From Zoroaster sp. YZ-2022 (lineage: Eukaryota; Echinodermata; Asteroidea; Forcipulatida; Zoroasteridae): 64,000 nucleotides of DNA. The DNA lies in contig CM055827.1 in NCBI GenBank assembly GCA_029582265.1, positions 3,953,423 through 4,017,422 on the forward strand, read 5' to 3'. Positions 53,017 to 64,000 of this stretch are shown here, piece after piece. The first letter of the stretch is position 1, and every line of letters begins with the position of its first letter. The notes under the pieces were generated by a model. The model saw nothing but the letters and a program-made list of their open reading frames with translations, was not told the origin of the DNA and did not search any database. Both the position numbers and the translations under genes were made by a program.

Positions 53017-56000
53017 CAAAAATGTCTCCAGTTTCTGGTCTCTGCGCGCGTTGCCTCAGACCTGTGCGTTGCCTCAGACCTGTGCGTTGCCTCAGACCTG
53101 TGCGTTGCCTCAGACCTGTGCGTTGCCTCAGACCTGTGCGTTGTCTCAGACCTGTGCGTTGCCTCAGACCTACGCGTTGCCTCAGACCTGTGCGTTGCCT
53201 CAGACCTGTGCGTTGCCTCAGACCTGTGCGTTGCCTCAGACCTGTGCGTTGTCTCAGACCTGTGCGTTGCCTCAGACCTGTGCGTTGCCTCAGACCTGTG
53301 CGTTGCCTCAGACCTGTGCGTTGCCTCAGACCTGTGCGTTGCCTCAGACCTGCTCGTTGCCTCAGACCTTCGCGTTGCCTCAGACCTGTGCGTTGCCTCA
53401 GACCTGTGCGTTGCCTCAGACCTGTGCGTTGCCTCAGACCTGTGCGTTGCCTCAGACCTGCGCTGCCTCAGACCTGTGCGTTGTCTCAGACCTGTGCGTT
53501 GCCTCAGACCCAGCGCTTGCCTCAGACCTGTGCGTTGCCTCAGACCTGTCGTTGCCTCAGATCTGTGCGTTGCCTCAGACCTGTGCGTTGCCTCAGACCT
53601 GTGCGTTGTCCTCAGACCTGTGCTGCCTCAGACCCACGCTGCTGCCTCAGACCTGTGCGTTGCCTCAGACCTGTGCGCTGCCTCAGACCTGTGCGTTGTC
53701 TCAGACCTGTGCGTTGTCTCAGACCTGTGTTGCCTCAGACCTGTGCGTTGCCTCAGACCTGAGCGTTGCCTCAGACCCGCGCTGTCTCAGACCTGTGCGT
53801 TGCCTCAGACCTGTGCGTTGCCTCAGACCTGTGCGTTGCCTCAGACCTAAGCGTTGCCTCAGACCTGTGCGCTTGTCTCAGACCTGTGTTGCCTCAGACC
53901 TGTGCGTTGCCTCAGACCTGTGCGTTGCCTCAGACCTGTGCGTTGCCTCAGACCTGCGCGTTGTCTCAGACCTGTGCGTTGCCTCAGACCTGTGCGTTGC
54001 CTCAGACCTGTGCGTTGCCTCAGACCTGTGCGTTGCCTCAGACCTGTGCGTTGCCTCAGACCTGTGCGTTGCCTCAGACCTGTGCGTTGCCTCAGACCAA
54101 CGAGGTGCCTCAGACCTGTGCGTTGCCGCAGACCTGCGCTGCCTCAGACCTGCTGCTGCCTCAGACCTACTCGTTGCCTCAGACCTGTGCGTTGCCTCAG
54201 ACCTGTGCGTTGCCTCAGACCTGTGCGTTGCCTCAGACCTGTGCGTTGCCTCAGACCTGTGCGTTGCCTCAGACCTGTGCGTTGCCTCAGACCTGTGCGT
54301 TGCCTCAGACCTGTGCGTTGCCTCAGACCTGTGCGTTGCCTCAGACCTGCGCGTTGCCTCAGACCTGAGCGTTGCCTCAGACCTGAGCGTTGCCTCAGAC
54401 CTGGGCGTTGCCTCAGACCTGCCTCAGACCTGTGCTGCCTCAGACCTGTGCGTTGCTCAGACCTCAGACCTGCGCTGCCTCAGACCTGTGCGTTGCCTCA
54501 GACCTGCGTTGCCTCAGACCTGTGCCTCAGACCTGTGCGTTGCCTCAGACCTGCGTTGCCTCAGACCTGTGCGTTGCCTCAGACCTGTGCGTTGCCTCAG
54601 ACCTGTGCGTTGCCTCAGACCTGTGCGTTGCCTCAGACCTGTGCGTTGCCTCAGACCTACGCGTTGCCTCAGACCTGTGCGTTGCCTCAGACCTGTGCGT
54701 TGCCTCAGACCTACGCGTTGCCTCAGACCTACGCGTTGCCTCAGACCTGTGCGTTGCCTCAGACCTGTGCGTTGCCTCAGACCTACGCGTTGCCTCAGAC
54801 CTGTGCGTTGCCTCAGACCTACGCGTTGCCTCAGACCTACGCGTTGCCTCAGACCTGTGCGTTGCCTCAGACCTGTGCGTTGCCTCAGACCTGTGCGTTG
54901 CCTCAGACCTGCGCGTTGCCTCAGACCTGTGCGTTGCCTCAGACCTACGCGTTGCCTCAGACCTACGCGTTGCCTCAGACCTACGCGTTGCCTCAGACTT
55001 GTGCGTTGCCTCAGACCTGTGCGTTGCCTCAGACCTGTGCGTTGCCTCAGACCTGTGCGTTGCCTCAGACCTGCGTTGCCTCAGACCTGTGCGTTGCCTC
55101 AGACCTGTGCGTTGCCTCAGACCTGTGCGTTGCCTCAGACCCTCAGCGCGTTGCCTCAGACCTGTGCGTTGCCTCCTCAGACCCACGCGTTGCCTCAGAC
55201 CTCGCGTTGCCTCAGACCTGCTTGCCTCAGACCTGTGCGTTGCCTCAGACCTTGTGCGTTGCCTCAGACCTGTGCGTTGCCTCAGACCTGTGCGTTGCCT
55301 CAGACCCACGTTGCCTCAGACCTACGCGTTGCCTCAGACCTGTGCGTTGCCTCAGACCTACGCGTTGCCTCAGACCTGTGCGTTGCCTCAGACCTGTGCG
55401 TTGCCTCAGACCTGTGCGTTGCCTCAGACCTGTGCGTTGCCTCAGACCTGTGCGTTGCCTCAGACCTGCGCGTTGCCTCAGACCTGTGTTGCCTCAGACC
55501 TGTGCGTTGCCTCAGACCTGTGCGTTGCCTCAGACCTGTGCGTTGCCTCAGACCTGTGCGTTGCCTCAGACCTGCGCGTTGCCTCAGACCTGTGCGTTGC
55601 CTCAGACCTGTGCGTTGCCTCAGACCTGTGCGTTGCCTCAGACCTGTGCGTTGCCTCAGACCTGTGAGTTGCCTCAGACCTGTGCGTTGCCTCAGACCTG
55701 CGCGTTGCCTCAGACCTGTGCGTTGCCTCAGACCTGTGCGTTGCCTCAGACCTGTGCGTTGCCTCAGACCTGTGCGTTGCCTCAGACCTGTGCGTTGCCT
55801 CAGACCTGTGCGTTGCCTCAGACCTGTGCGTTGCCTCAGACCTACACGCGTTGCCTCAGACCTGCACGCGTTGCCTCAGACCTGCACGCGTTGCCTCAGA
55901 CCTGCACGCGTTGCCTCAGACCTGCACGCGTTGCCTCAGACCTACGCGTTGCCGCAGACCTGTGCGTTGCCTCAGACCTGTGCGTTGCCTCAGACCTACG

Positions 56001-56597
56001 CGTTGCCTCAGACCTGTGCGTTGCCTCAGACCTGCGCGTTGCCTCAGACCTGCGCGTTGCCTCAGACCTGCGCGTTGCCTCAGACCTGCGCGTTGCCTCA
56101 GACCTGCGCGTTGCCTCAGACCTGCGCGTTGCCTCAGACCTGCGCGTTGCCTCAGACCTGCGCGTTGCCTCAGACCTGCGCGTTGCCTCAGACTTGTGCG
56201 TTGCCTCAGACCTGTGCGTTGCCTCAGACCTGTGCGTTGCCTCAGACCTGTGCGTTGCCTCAGACCTACGCGTTGCCTCAGACCTGTGCGTTGCCTCAGA
56301 CCTGCGCGTTGCCTCAGACCTGCGCGCGTTGCCTCAGACCTGCGCGTCAGCATTTTTAATTTTCTTTTGCTATGAAATGACGTCCAATTGCAGCCAAAAT
56401 TGCTGGATCGATTGGAATTCTGCCGTGCTGTGTTTTAAATGACTTTTTCACATAGGGGTATGAATGTTTGCCTGATTTGTGAGGCCTTTCTTAGCCACCA
56501 TACTTTGTATATGGGGAAATTGTCCAGAAAAAAAAAAATGCGTCACCGCACCAATTTTGAAGTCGACTGATGACTAGAAACTGAAGAACTTTTTCAT
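53017..56597. mobile_element. TIR element swollen by an 18 bp minisatellite
   Basis: The left end carries tctccagtttctggtc and the right end the inverted form gactagaaactgaaga. After the array, the sequence from gcgtcagcattttt through the ccaattgcagccaaaattgc region to the right end matches the element at 43301-43720 almost base for base. The 3.3 kb between the left TIR and that shared part is the tandem array. No transposase is visible, so this is a non-autonomous (MITE-like) element. It begins about 540 bp after the TANC stop and may fall in the TANC 3' UTR. Confidence 0.8.
53045..56346. repeat. 18 bp minisatellite, about 180 units
   Basis: The unit is gcctcagacctgtgcgtt with variants at the tgtgcg positions (tgtgcg, cgcgcg, tacgcg). 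Variants cluster: tgtgcg dominates the 5' half, a run of 20 bp units with gcacgcg lies at 55845-55940, and cgcgcg dominates 56020-56180. Indel scars cluster near 53460-53660, 54415-54560 and 55140-55250. Because 18 is divisible by 3, very long frames stay open on both strands. I see no evidence that they are translated. Confidence 0.95.
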
Positions 56598-56599
56598 AC

Positions 56600-57730
56600 A
56601 CTTATGGGTGCAGATTTGGCTTTCAAAGGATATATAGCATAATTGTGGCGTATGACATACATGTATCTATACAATTTTACTTTTTACAATTTGCAAAATA
56701 CTAGAAAGGTATTCAAGATAATCCCATCACGTATTTAAGAGTATTTTGTTTGATAGAAAAATTACCCAGAAATTTCATTAGCAAGATAAAATTTAAATTT
56801 TTTAATAACTTTTTTAAATTATTTTTTTCAGAGTTTTACTTTATTATTCAAATAAATAAATGTTTTTTTTCTGGTTAATATGAAAGGTCTAACCCTCAAA
56901 GTGATGTACATGCGTATGATAAATAACTTAACATATCTATAGTAACGACACAAATGAGGGAAATGTGATGATTATGATTGGTCTAGAGATAACATGTGAT
57001 GCACCTACAAATGACAGCAAGAAGAACCCTGGTCAGAATCTGACTTTATTCACCAATATCTATCCCTTCATAGTACTGATATCTGTAAATTTCTTTAAAA
57101 TTCTGACACCAAAGTAGTTAAAATTATGTTTTATAGTGAGAGAGAGAGAGAGAGGGAGAATTCGTAACTCCTTACAACATTGGTGTATATATATTGACTC
57201 TTTTTGTATATTGTATATTGGAGATTGTATTTATTTTGGGTCATGTGACTAGAGAACAGATTTATTAACCCCCCGTTAATTTTATTTGTATAATTGAAAA
57301 TAATTTGTTAAATTTTGCTGTAACATTTTTGTGCCTGACAGTTTGTGCATGTATATCACACACAAAAATGTTATAGCAGGTGAACAATATTTTTAAAATA
57401 TTATTTATTCATGGTTGTTTTACACCAGTTCTGACAACAATGTCATAATTTTAGTTGGGCTTACTATTCCTCGTGTACTATTGTTATACAAGACGTTGCC
57501 TTAGCAATCAATGCATTGTTATCAGACCAGATTACAGTGATGCCAATTCTGCTATGCAGTCCTCTAAAGAAAGGGACCTGCACTATGCAACTACAATTTA
57601 TACTAGCTTGTCAATCACAGACGTACAGTCAGAGACAATTTTTGAAGACACTCGAACCCTTTGGCCGCCGATTATGATACTTGCAAACCGTGTTTTGTAC
57701 TTTGTCCCAGACACTCCGACAAACACGTAA
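56600..57730. other. Intergenic, no gene recognised
   Basis: AT-rich sequence with a (GA)n tract at 57137-57155. It lies between the expanded element and the repeat X cluster. Confidence 0.6.
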
Positions 57731-57732
57731 CA

Positions 57733-58360
57733 GGCCTGTGATTACAATCTCCCGTAGCCACCAAGGAAAGAAAGAAGTAGCCTGTATTGTGTCCAAATCT
57801 CTAGTTTGTGGAGTCTGTAAATCCTCCAAAATTAAACTTCCAGGAGGTTCAGGGGGCTTTGTCCTCTAGACCAAAGGGAGACCCCAGGCCCACTAAACAT
57901 TTTTCAGGATTTTATACTTACAATCTCCCGTAGCCACCAAGGAAAGAAAGAAGTAGCCTGTATTGTATCTCTAGTTTCTTGTTTGTGGGAATGTGGAGAG
58001 TCTGTAAATCCTCCAAAATTAAACATCCAGGAGGTTTAGGGGCTTTGTCCTCTAGACCAAAGGGAGACCCCAGGCCCACTAAACATTTTTCAGGATTTTA
58101 TACTTACAATCTCCCGTAGCCACCAAGGAAAGAAAGAAGTAGCCTGTATTGTGTCCAAATCTCTAGTTTCTTGTTTGTGGGAATGTGGAGAGTCTGTAAA
58201 TCCTCCAAAATTAAACATCCAGGAGGTTCAGGGGGCTTTGTCCTCTAGACCAAAGTGAGACCCAGGCCTGCTACCCACAGGAGGTTCAGGGGGCTTTGTC
58301 CTCTAGACCAAAGGGAGACCCATTTTTCAGGATTTTATACTTTTCTCAACTCACACCCCT
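57733..58360 (+). repeat. Tandem cluster of repeat X (three to four units)
   Basis: Units start at 57733, about 57927 and about 58109, each with caatctcccgtagccaccaa and ending aggattttatactt. A partial extra caggaggttcagggggcttt follows at 58278. All units share a deletion of the first 60 bp or so, so they arose by local duplication of one truncated copy. Confidence 0.85.
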
Positions 58361-58528
58361 GACATAAGTGTCTTCCTGTCATGAAGAAGAATTTGCAGAC
58401 TGTGTGGTAAATCATAATTCCTCATCAACAAAAGACTCAGTATTACATAAGCATATGATGCAACAGGCAGTAGAGTTGTTTTATCTAACTCTAATTGCTT
58501 GACTGCATTTAGTGCAGTAAGTCTGCAG

Positions 58529-58715
58529 CATATGATGCTGGATATGCAGCAGAGTGCACCCCCCTCCCTCCCTCCCATTGTGTTCCCATTGTGTTCCAGG
58601 AATCTTAGGAATTCTTTAGAGGATTTCAGGGGGGGGGGAGAGGTCCGTTAACAAGAGAACAACAGTGTGCTAGTGTATAGGGGGGGGTGGCACTCTGCCG
58701 CATATCGAGCATGGT
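58529..58715. mobile_element. TIR MITE (gatgctggatatgc) with target duplication
   Basis: Ends atgatgctggatatgcagca and ctgccgcatatcgagcatgg are inverted. The 9 bp agtctgcag occurs on both sides (58520-58528 and 58716-58724), a likely target duplication and so a hint of a hAT-type element. Confidence 0.8.
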
Positions 58716-58724
58716 AGTCTGCAG

Positions 58725-60420
58725 ACAAGAGCCTTAGCAAGGCAGAAAGGGTTGTTGTCACCGAGGGTACTCCCCAATGGTTACCCTAAGTGACCCCTAC
58801 GATCAACTTCATAGCAACGTGCAGATAGGAAGTAGGCAGTAACCATCATCATCAGTCGGCTGCAGAGCAGGTGACCACAATCCTTCTCCAGCTTCCGCGA
58901 TCCTTATAGTTTAGGAGATAGAGCATGCATTCAAATGACGAATGCTCTATAACTGGCTATTTTTGTAATTTGGTAAAGTGACCAATTCGGGATTGGTCAC
59001 TCTGTACTATGACGCGGCAAATGCATTCATTCTGATCTCCATATCCTTGGAGATTACCATATTGACAAGAATGGATATATGCCAATATATATTTTAATTG
59101 ACAGACAAATGAACAAAATACCTTGCAAGAAGACATTGTTTAGGGAAGGTAGAGGGGGATTTTCCACACACATTTTGTCACCGATTTAAGATTAGAGCCA
59201 ACATCATATAGTAATCAATTAAATGCTCATTGCTGCAGTATTACAGTTAAAGTGATGTATAGGGGTGAAAAGTATTTAGGGATAACTTTTGAAGAAAAGT
59301 AGTTTGCTTCAATACTGAAGTTGGATTTCGAAATGCACCGAAGACAATCCTTTCTCAAAAGAATGGTATTTTGGATTAAATTTGTATTTTTTAATTATTT
59401 AAACCAAGAGCCTGCTTAAGGTTTCTACAGAAGCAGGTTAAATCATTATATTCATGTTTTCATGAATTATGCAATTGTAAAGTCAAATCTAAATGAACTA
59501 AAATATACTTAAGACTTGTAGCTTTGCATGGTGAGAAAAAAGTAAGACTAATTGCGGTGAGGACGATCAGAGCACACTGATCGAAACGTTGAGTTGTACA
59601 TGTACCTCCAGTTCTTTTCAGAACTAATTACTACTCAATTGAGAATTTCACATGGTGTCACCGCAATTAGTCTTACTTAAAATATACTTGCGATAACATT
59701 AATGTTAACCCTATGACAGACAAAGGGTATTGAGATTAGGAGGGTTAATTTTTTTTTTTTTTCATTTTATACAACAAAATGTGTTCTTTGGTTAGGAATG
59801 TGACTTTGTGTATACGTAATTGATATCAAGTAAAAAGTTTTTTTTAATCTTTTTTTTATCATTTCCCATGACTAAAGATTCAACAACCGTATTTTTGATG
59901 ATTCCTGACAAATTTGTATTTTCCTGAAAGAAAGAAAAAACAGTTTAAAATGAAATATTTCACAAGTCCTATCTTATTTTGGAACTTTATTACTTCAAAA
60001 ATAAGCCGCTGACAATTTGTTTTGCCTTTCAACAAAAGAAACTTGCCAGAAATTGCTGGTGAAATAGAAACTCAGTTGATGCATCTCAATGTTACTATAG
60101 ATTTCACCTGATTACTTCAGATATCTCAATAAAATTGTGTAACAGAGTGAAATAATCTATTATACTTACAAAGGCTGTTACTATCATGCATTTGTGAATA
60201 TTTGATGACCATAGATTTCTTTTTCTAACAAATCACCAATTAGTCATAATCAGGCATACTCTAATTTAAGAAAGTATGACTTATCTTCAGTTATTTATGG
60301 TACACTGTATATTACTGTAATTAATTTGTGCATTTACAATTTGTAAATAAAATACCTGAAACAGTTACAGCACGGTTTGCGAAGTCAAATTTGTCAAAAT
60401 TTAAATCCAAAATATATTGA
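58725..60420. other. Intergenic between convergent genes
   Basis: 58727-58900 has a moderately GC-rich block (gggttgttgtcaccgagggt, cggctgcagagcaggtgacc) that looks like a retroelement fragment but was not matched. A short MITE lies at 59540-59680. The remainder is AT-rich and would hold the 3' UTR of the minus-strand gene. Confidence 0.55.
59540..59680. mobile_element. Short TIR MITE (aagtaagactaattgcggtg)
   Basis: A 20 bp end aagtaagactaattgcggtg is matched by its exact inverse caccgcaattagtcttactt. It contains gatcgaaacgttgag and cagttcttttcagaactaat. Partial relatives lie at 3117-3205 and 41130-41215. Confidence 0.85.
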
Positions 60421-60423
60421 ATA

Positions 60424-61991
60424 CTAGTCCACAAAATCAAGATCTAAATCAAGCTGATCCAGGCTTTCCCCGGTAGTAAATAAACTTGCATTTTCTTCTC
60501 TCGTCTGTAGAAGCTCATTGTTTGTAGTTTTCCCCTTCCTCTCATGACCTATGTCAAATGTCACCTCTGAACTTTGACATTCCAATGTTCCCTTGCCATA
60601 AGTGGATGATGACCTTTGACCTCTATCACTAGTGGGCATGTCCTGTGCACTCTGATGCGTGGAGTCATGATTAGTGGCTGGAGAAGCAAATGTAAATCTA
60701 CTAAGCTTGGACAATGTCGAGGACGCAACTTTGAGATTTCTCCCACTGTCTGGAGATAGGGAGGTTTCCTCTGTGGAATGGGACGAATTCAACTTCTCCG
60801 TCTGTTTCTTTTGTTCACGTCTAATCTTCTTACTCTCGGTGACCATTTGGTGACCTCTCTTGGGCTGTGTATCTTCGTCTGAGCTCAGCCTCCGTTTAGA
60901 CTTGCCCGAGTTCCTCCTGTGTTTCTCCTTCTCCACAGCTTGCTTTCCAGTGTTATTCCATCTGTCCGATTGTTTCTCATGAGAAGTTTGTCTTGTTGGG
61001 ATTACTTTGTTTTGTGCAAATCCTTTAACAGTGGGATCCCTTCGGAAGTTATTTAACATCTTTTCGATTTCTACTGTAACACCAACCTTCTTGGTGTTAG
61101 TTTTTTTTACAATCTTTGGTGTTACTGCACACATGATGTCCTCTTCAAGATCATCATCAAGTGTGAACAGATTTTTCCTGGGGCTGTCCTCTGACTCTAT
61201 GCGAGTACTCTCCATATCGGGCTGACCTCTGACCTCACATGAGGAATGCTCGGATAGGGTTGCCATGATGACATCTCCATCCTCATCCATTGTGAGTGGA
61301 GATACTGTTTTGCTTCTGTTTTCAGGGGCCTTGTCAGGCGAAGTACGTTTACAATTCTTGGCAGGAAGTGAGTTTGACCTGGTAGCGAAATTTGACCTCA
61401 CAGAGGTCATATCATCATTTGTTCCCGAATCATCATTACCCACAGCGTGTCTAACATCGCTGGCAGGTACATGTACTTTCCTTTTGAACTTGCGTTTGTA
61501 CATTCCACCGGTGTGTTTATCATTCCCATTTCTTCCAACTGATGAACTTTGACCTTTGACACTGCCACTCGCCTGTTCTTCCTCGCGATGCGTCCCGTCC
61601 ACTAGACAAGTCCTATCGATAACAATCAATGATTCTACTGCCTTCTTGTTGGCAGCAGGATTGCTTGTCGGTCCACTTGTTCTTCGATATCTTCCGTGAG
61701 GTGATGTTGGATGTGTGTCGGACCGATTGTGTACAGAACTATTCACTGTGTCGTGACATGTGTCCTTTGCAACCTCCTCTGTTGAATTCTCTTTATTAAG
61801 GCTTTCGTCAAAGAGATCCATCGTTCCATCTGATGCTCCGATGATCGTTGAACCTGTCATTGAATCAACTGTGTAGTGGTTTGTGCCCTGGGGGTTCTCA
61901 AGGAGTGAATGTTCTCTTTCCAAGTCGTCCAGTCGTTGGAGTTCAGTTTGAAGGACATCTTGAAGGCCAAGATGAGACAGGATTAACTCAG
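60424..61991 (-). CDS. Unrecognised minus-strand gene, terminal coding exon
   Basis: This 1,568 bp exon holds 521 codons and a stop. The reading frame is open throughout and the splice with the upstream exon completes an Ala codon (G|CT). The minus-strand 3' flank has an AATAAA-type signal near 59,985-59,995, a candidate polyadenylation site. Confidence 0.82.
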
Positions 61992-63185
61992 CTGAAAAAA
62001 AGAAAAGAAAAAAAAATTGAACGTTTTGAATTCTAGTTTGTAGACATGGTAAAAAAATGCAATCAATAATTTTGTATTACTTTTTCAAATTTTTAAAGTT
62101 TAAATATTTAATTTTGTAGCATTTTGAATACCTCAGGAATTCCACAACCTTCATAAAGGCATTTCCCCGACTATACATGGTTGAGTATTACTGGATTCAT
62201 GAGGTCTCAGGAATTTGAAATGCAAACATTCCCAAAATCTTCTGAGACTTTTTCAGGGTTTACAATAACTTCATAGATGTTCCTTAATTTTTCTCAAATT
62301 TAAAACTGTTAATAAAAGAGATAAATTTCATATAACTAGTGAGCTCTTTTTTGCCATATGACATAAAACACAATAAAGGGGGCCACTTTGCATCCGTCAC
62401 GTTAGCAGTTTTTCCAATGGTTGTTATTTATTTTTAAGTACCTCAAACCGACCAAAAAGTGTTTCAACATGTGAATGGACATGCAGGCTTACACTAGAAC
62501 TAATTTGAGTTGATTTATTTTATTTTTAATTTTTTTTAATTTATTTTTTTACCCTCAAATTTCCATAAAAATTGGACGGAAAAAGTTACCTCACTTTTCC
62601 GTCCATTATTTGATGGAAATTTTAGGCTCATTCAAAAAATAATAGTAATAATCAACTCAAATTATCTTTAGGATAAGCATGCATGTCTATTCAAATGTTG
62701 AAATTCTTTTTGGGTGGTTTCAGATATTTAAAAAAAAATTACAACCATAAGAAAAACTGCTAACGTGACGATAGGAAAGTGGCCCCCTTTATTGTGTTTT
62801 ATGTCATATACAGTGTACATAAATTAAACTTGATTTCTGAGACTTTTTCAGGCTGTGGAATAAATTCAAAGAAATTCAGTTATATCAAACCAATTAGGCA
62901 ATGTGCTATAATCGTAAATTAACTTTCAGTCGCCCAATTTCTGTAAATTTTCAGTAGCTGAAGGGGGGGGGGGTACTAATGCCTAACATCTCTTGGTATA
63001 AGAATCTAATCCCATGTCCGAAAGTTTCAAGCCTAGTGGATCGTCGTAACTTCTGCAACATCTCTCTCCCTATCCGAGGTCCATTTCATTTTGAGTAAAT
63101 TGTTACCTTGTGTCCTATATTCCAATTCAGAATCCTCGGGGAATGATGTGTGGAGGGCGTTGACCCCTCCTAACAATGCAGCTCC
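60424..63185 (-). CDS. Unrecognised gene, last two coding exons; mostly disordered charged protein
   Basis: Exon 63185-63107 (acceptor cacag, donor CAAG|GTAACA) encodes [20 protein letters not shown] then LEYRTQ. It splices in phase 1 to exon 61991-60424 (acceptor tttcag), which begins [20 protein letters not shown] and then [12 protein letters not shown], an amphipathic, probably coiled-coil segment. About 480 residues of disordered sequence rich in Ser, Thr, Lys, Arg, Asp and Glu follow, with basic clusters ([22 protein letters not shown]) that could be nuclear signals. The protein ends [12 protein letters not shown] and a TAG stop. The first 60 residues look like the conserved part; the tail looks like a nuclear or centrosomal adaptor, but that is inference. 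I do not recognise the family. The gene continues beyond 63,185 on the 5' side and converges on TANC. Confidence 0.8.
62355..62811. mobile_element. Fold-back MITE with long inverted arms, in the intron of the minus-strand gene
   Basis: Left tatgacataaaacacaataa then agggggccactttgc is mirrored at the right by aagtggcccccttt then attgtgttttatgtcata. Symmetry continues inward (catgtgaatggacatgcagg with cctaaaat-side words, aattggacggaaaaagt with acttttccgtccat) almost to the centre near 62585. It lies between the two visible exons. Confidence 0.85.
63107..63185 (-). CDS. Unrecognised minus-strand gene, penultimate visible exon
   Basis: A 79 bp exon with canonical sites on both sides. It encodes 26 residues including [20 protein letters not shown] and ends in phase 1, matching the terminal exon. 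It enters in phase 0, so more exons lie beyond it. Confidence 0.75.
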
Positions 63186-63292
63186 CTGTGAAACACAAAA
63201 AATATATCATTGGTAAACGTCTATTCTGATATGATGATGATGATGATGGGGAGGGGCTAATGCCTAACATCTCCTGCTATAAGAACCTAATC

Positions 63293-63606
63293 CCATGATG
63301 ATGATGATAATGGACACTTATACTGCGCCGGTATCCGCCAAGTTTGACACTCATGGTGCATGAACATTATTACCCCTGTCATCAGGCCAGTTATATCATT
63401 CCTAGAACCATCTCAACTCCCTGGGGAGTATGCAGCCCATGCTGCCAAATATGTAGCGCAACGAGCTTAATAAAACACAATTACCATCTCTGCCCTCAAA
63501 AGGTCCCCATTTATACTCCTGGGTGAAGAGATGCAATTATAGTTAAGTGTCTTGCCAGGATCGAACCCACATTCTGATGCACTAAACCGCTTGGCCATGG
63601 CACCCA
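63293..63606 (-). mobile_element. SINE family 1, in the 5' flank of the minus-strand exon
   Basis: A gatgatgat tail, gcgccggtatccgccaagtt, core ctccctggggagtatgcagc, inverted B box gatcgaaccca and the end ccgcttggccatggcaccc. The tRNA head has an internal deletion. Confidence 0.83.
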
Positions 63607-64000
63607 TGTGTCTCAATTCATGTGAATCAAGATATAACACAGAAACAACTAACCCATGGAAGTACAAAATAACAGTTATTGGCCTTATGGTTTCAACCTC
63701 AAAGGCAAAATGGATGAAATACTTACAATACATACATGCATACATGAACACAAAAGAAAAGGGTACAAAAAGCAGAGTCTGCTTCTGGTCCTGGGACCGG
63801 ACAAAGGAGGGATTACACGTGAATAGATAGAGGCACCAGGAGTTTCTGGCTGGAAGAAGAGATTATGAGATTAGTGAAAGGCAACGAGTCGGACAGGGGG
63901 AGTAAAACAAAACACACAAATAGACCAACAAATGTAAAAATGTCTGTGGAGAAAGAAAGAAAAAAGTATCATCAGCTCAATACAAAGTGTCAGCTCAATA

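Noticed and set aside
53051..56442. Open frames of up to 1,102 codons over the 18 bp array
   Set aside because: The 18 bp period keeps all frames free of stops on both strands, giving monotonous hexapeptides. There is no start context, splice support or sequence constraint: indels shift frames freely.

Overview
This is nuclear DNA of an animal. It has spliced genes with canonical GT/AG introns, a dense load of short inverted-repeat transposons and tRNA-derived SINEs, long satellite-like arrays, and a metazoan postsynaptic scaffold gene. The very frequent palindromic ACATGTACATGT motif, the SINE structure and a degraded P2X7-domain gene point to a marine invertebrate. An echinoderm or another invertebrate deuterostome is my best guess, but the sequence alone does not settle it.

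Layout: 1-25,000 holds no exon I can support. It is a mosaic of SINEs, MITE-like elements with terminal inverted repeats (TIRs), an 800 bp perfect ATT microsatellite, a 1.8 kb fold-back structure and several tandem arrays. From 25,074 to 52,480 (+) lies a TANC-family gene (TANC1/TANC2 homologue). I could follow 21 coding exons whose reading phases agree at every junction, giving 2,166 residues to a natural stop. The first exon with the start codon is upstream and not identified. The order is: disordered Ser/Pro-rich N-terminus, STAND-type P-loop ATPase, ankyrin repeats, TPRs, Gln/Pro/Ser-rich tail, and a C-terminal -T-A-L that fits a class I PDZ ligand. A P2X7 cytoplasmic-domain gene, split into three exons and broken by several frameshifts, sits in the first visible intron (26,595-28,221).

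From 53,017 to 56,597, just past the TANC stop, is a TIR element that carries about 180 copies of an 18 bp repeat. A sister copy in a TANC intron (43,301-43,720) has a single unit at the same place. After a tandem cluster of another dispersed repeat (57,733-58,360), a second gene on the minus strand (63,185 to 60,424) converges on TANC. Two exons are visible, encoding about 548 residues of a mostly disordered, charged protein that I do not recognise.

The strongest theme is repeat biology. Several element families carry an internal unit that is single in one copy and amplified in another, elements are nested up to three deep, and one MITE copy has carried neighbouring host DNA with it.
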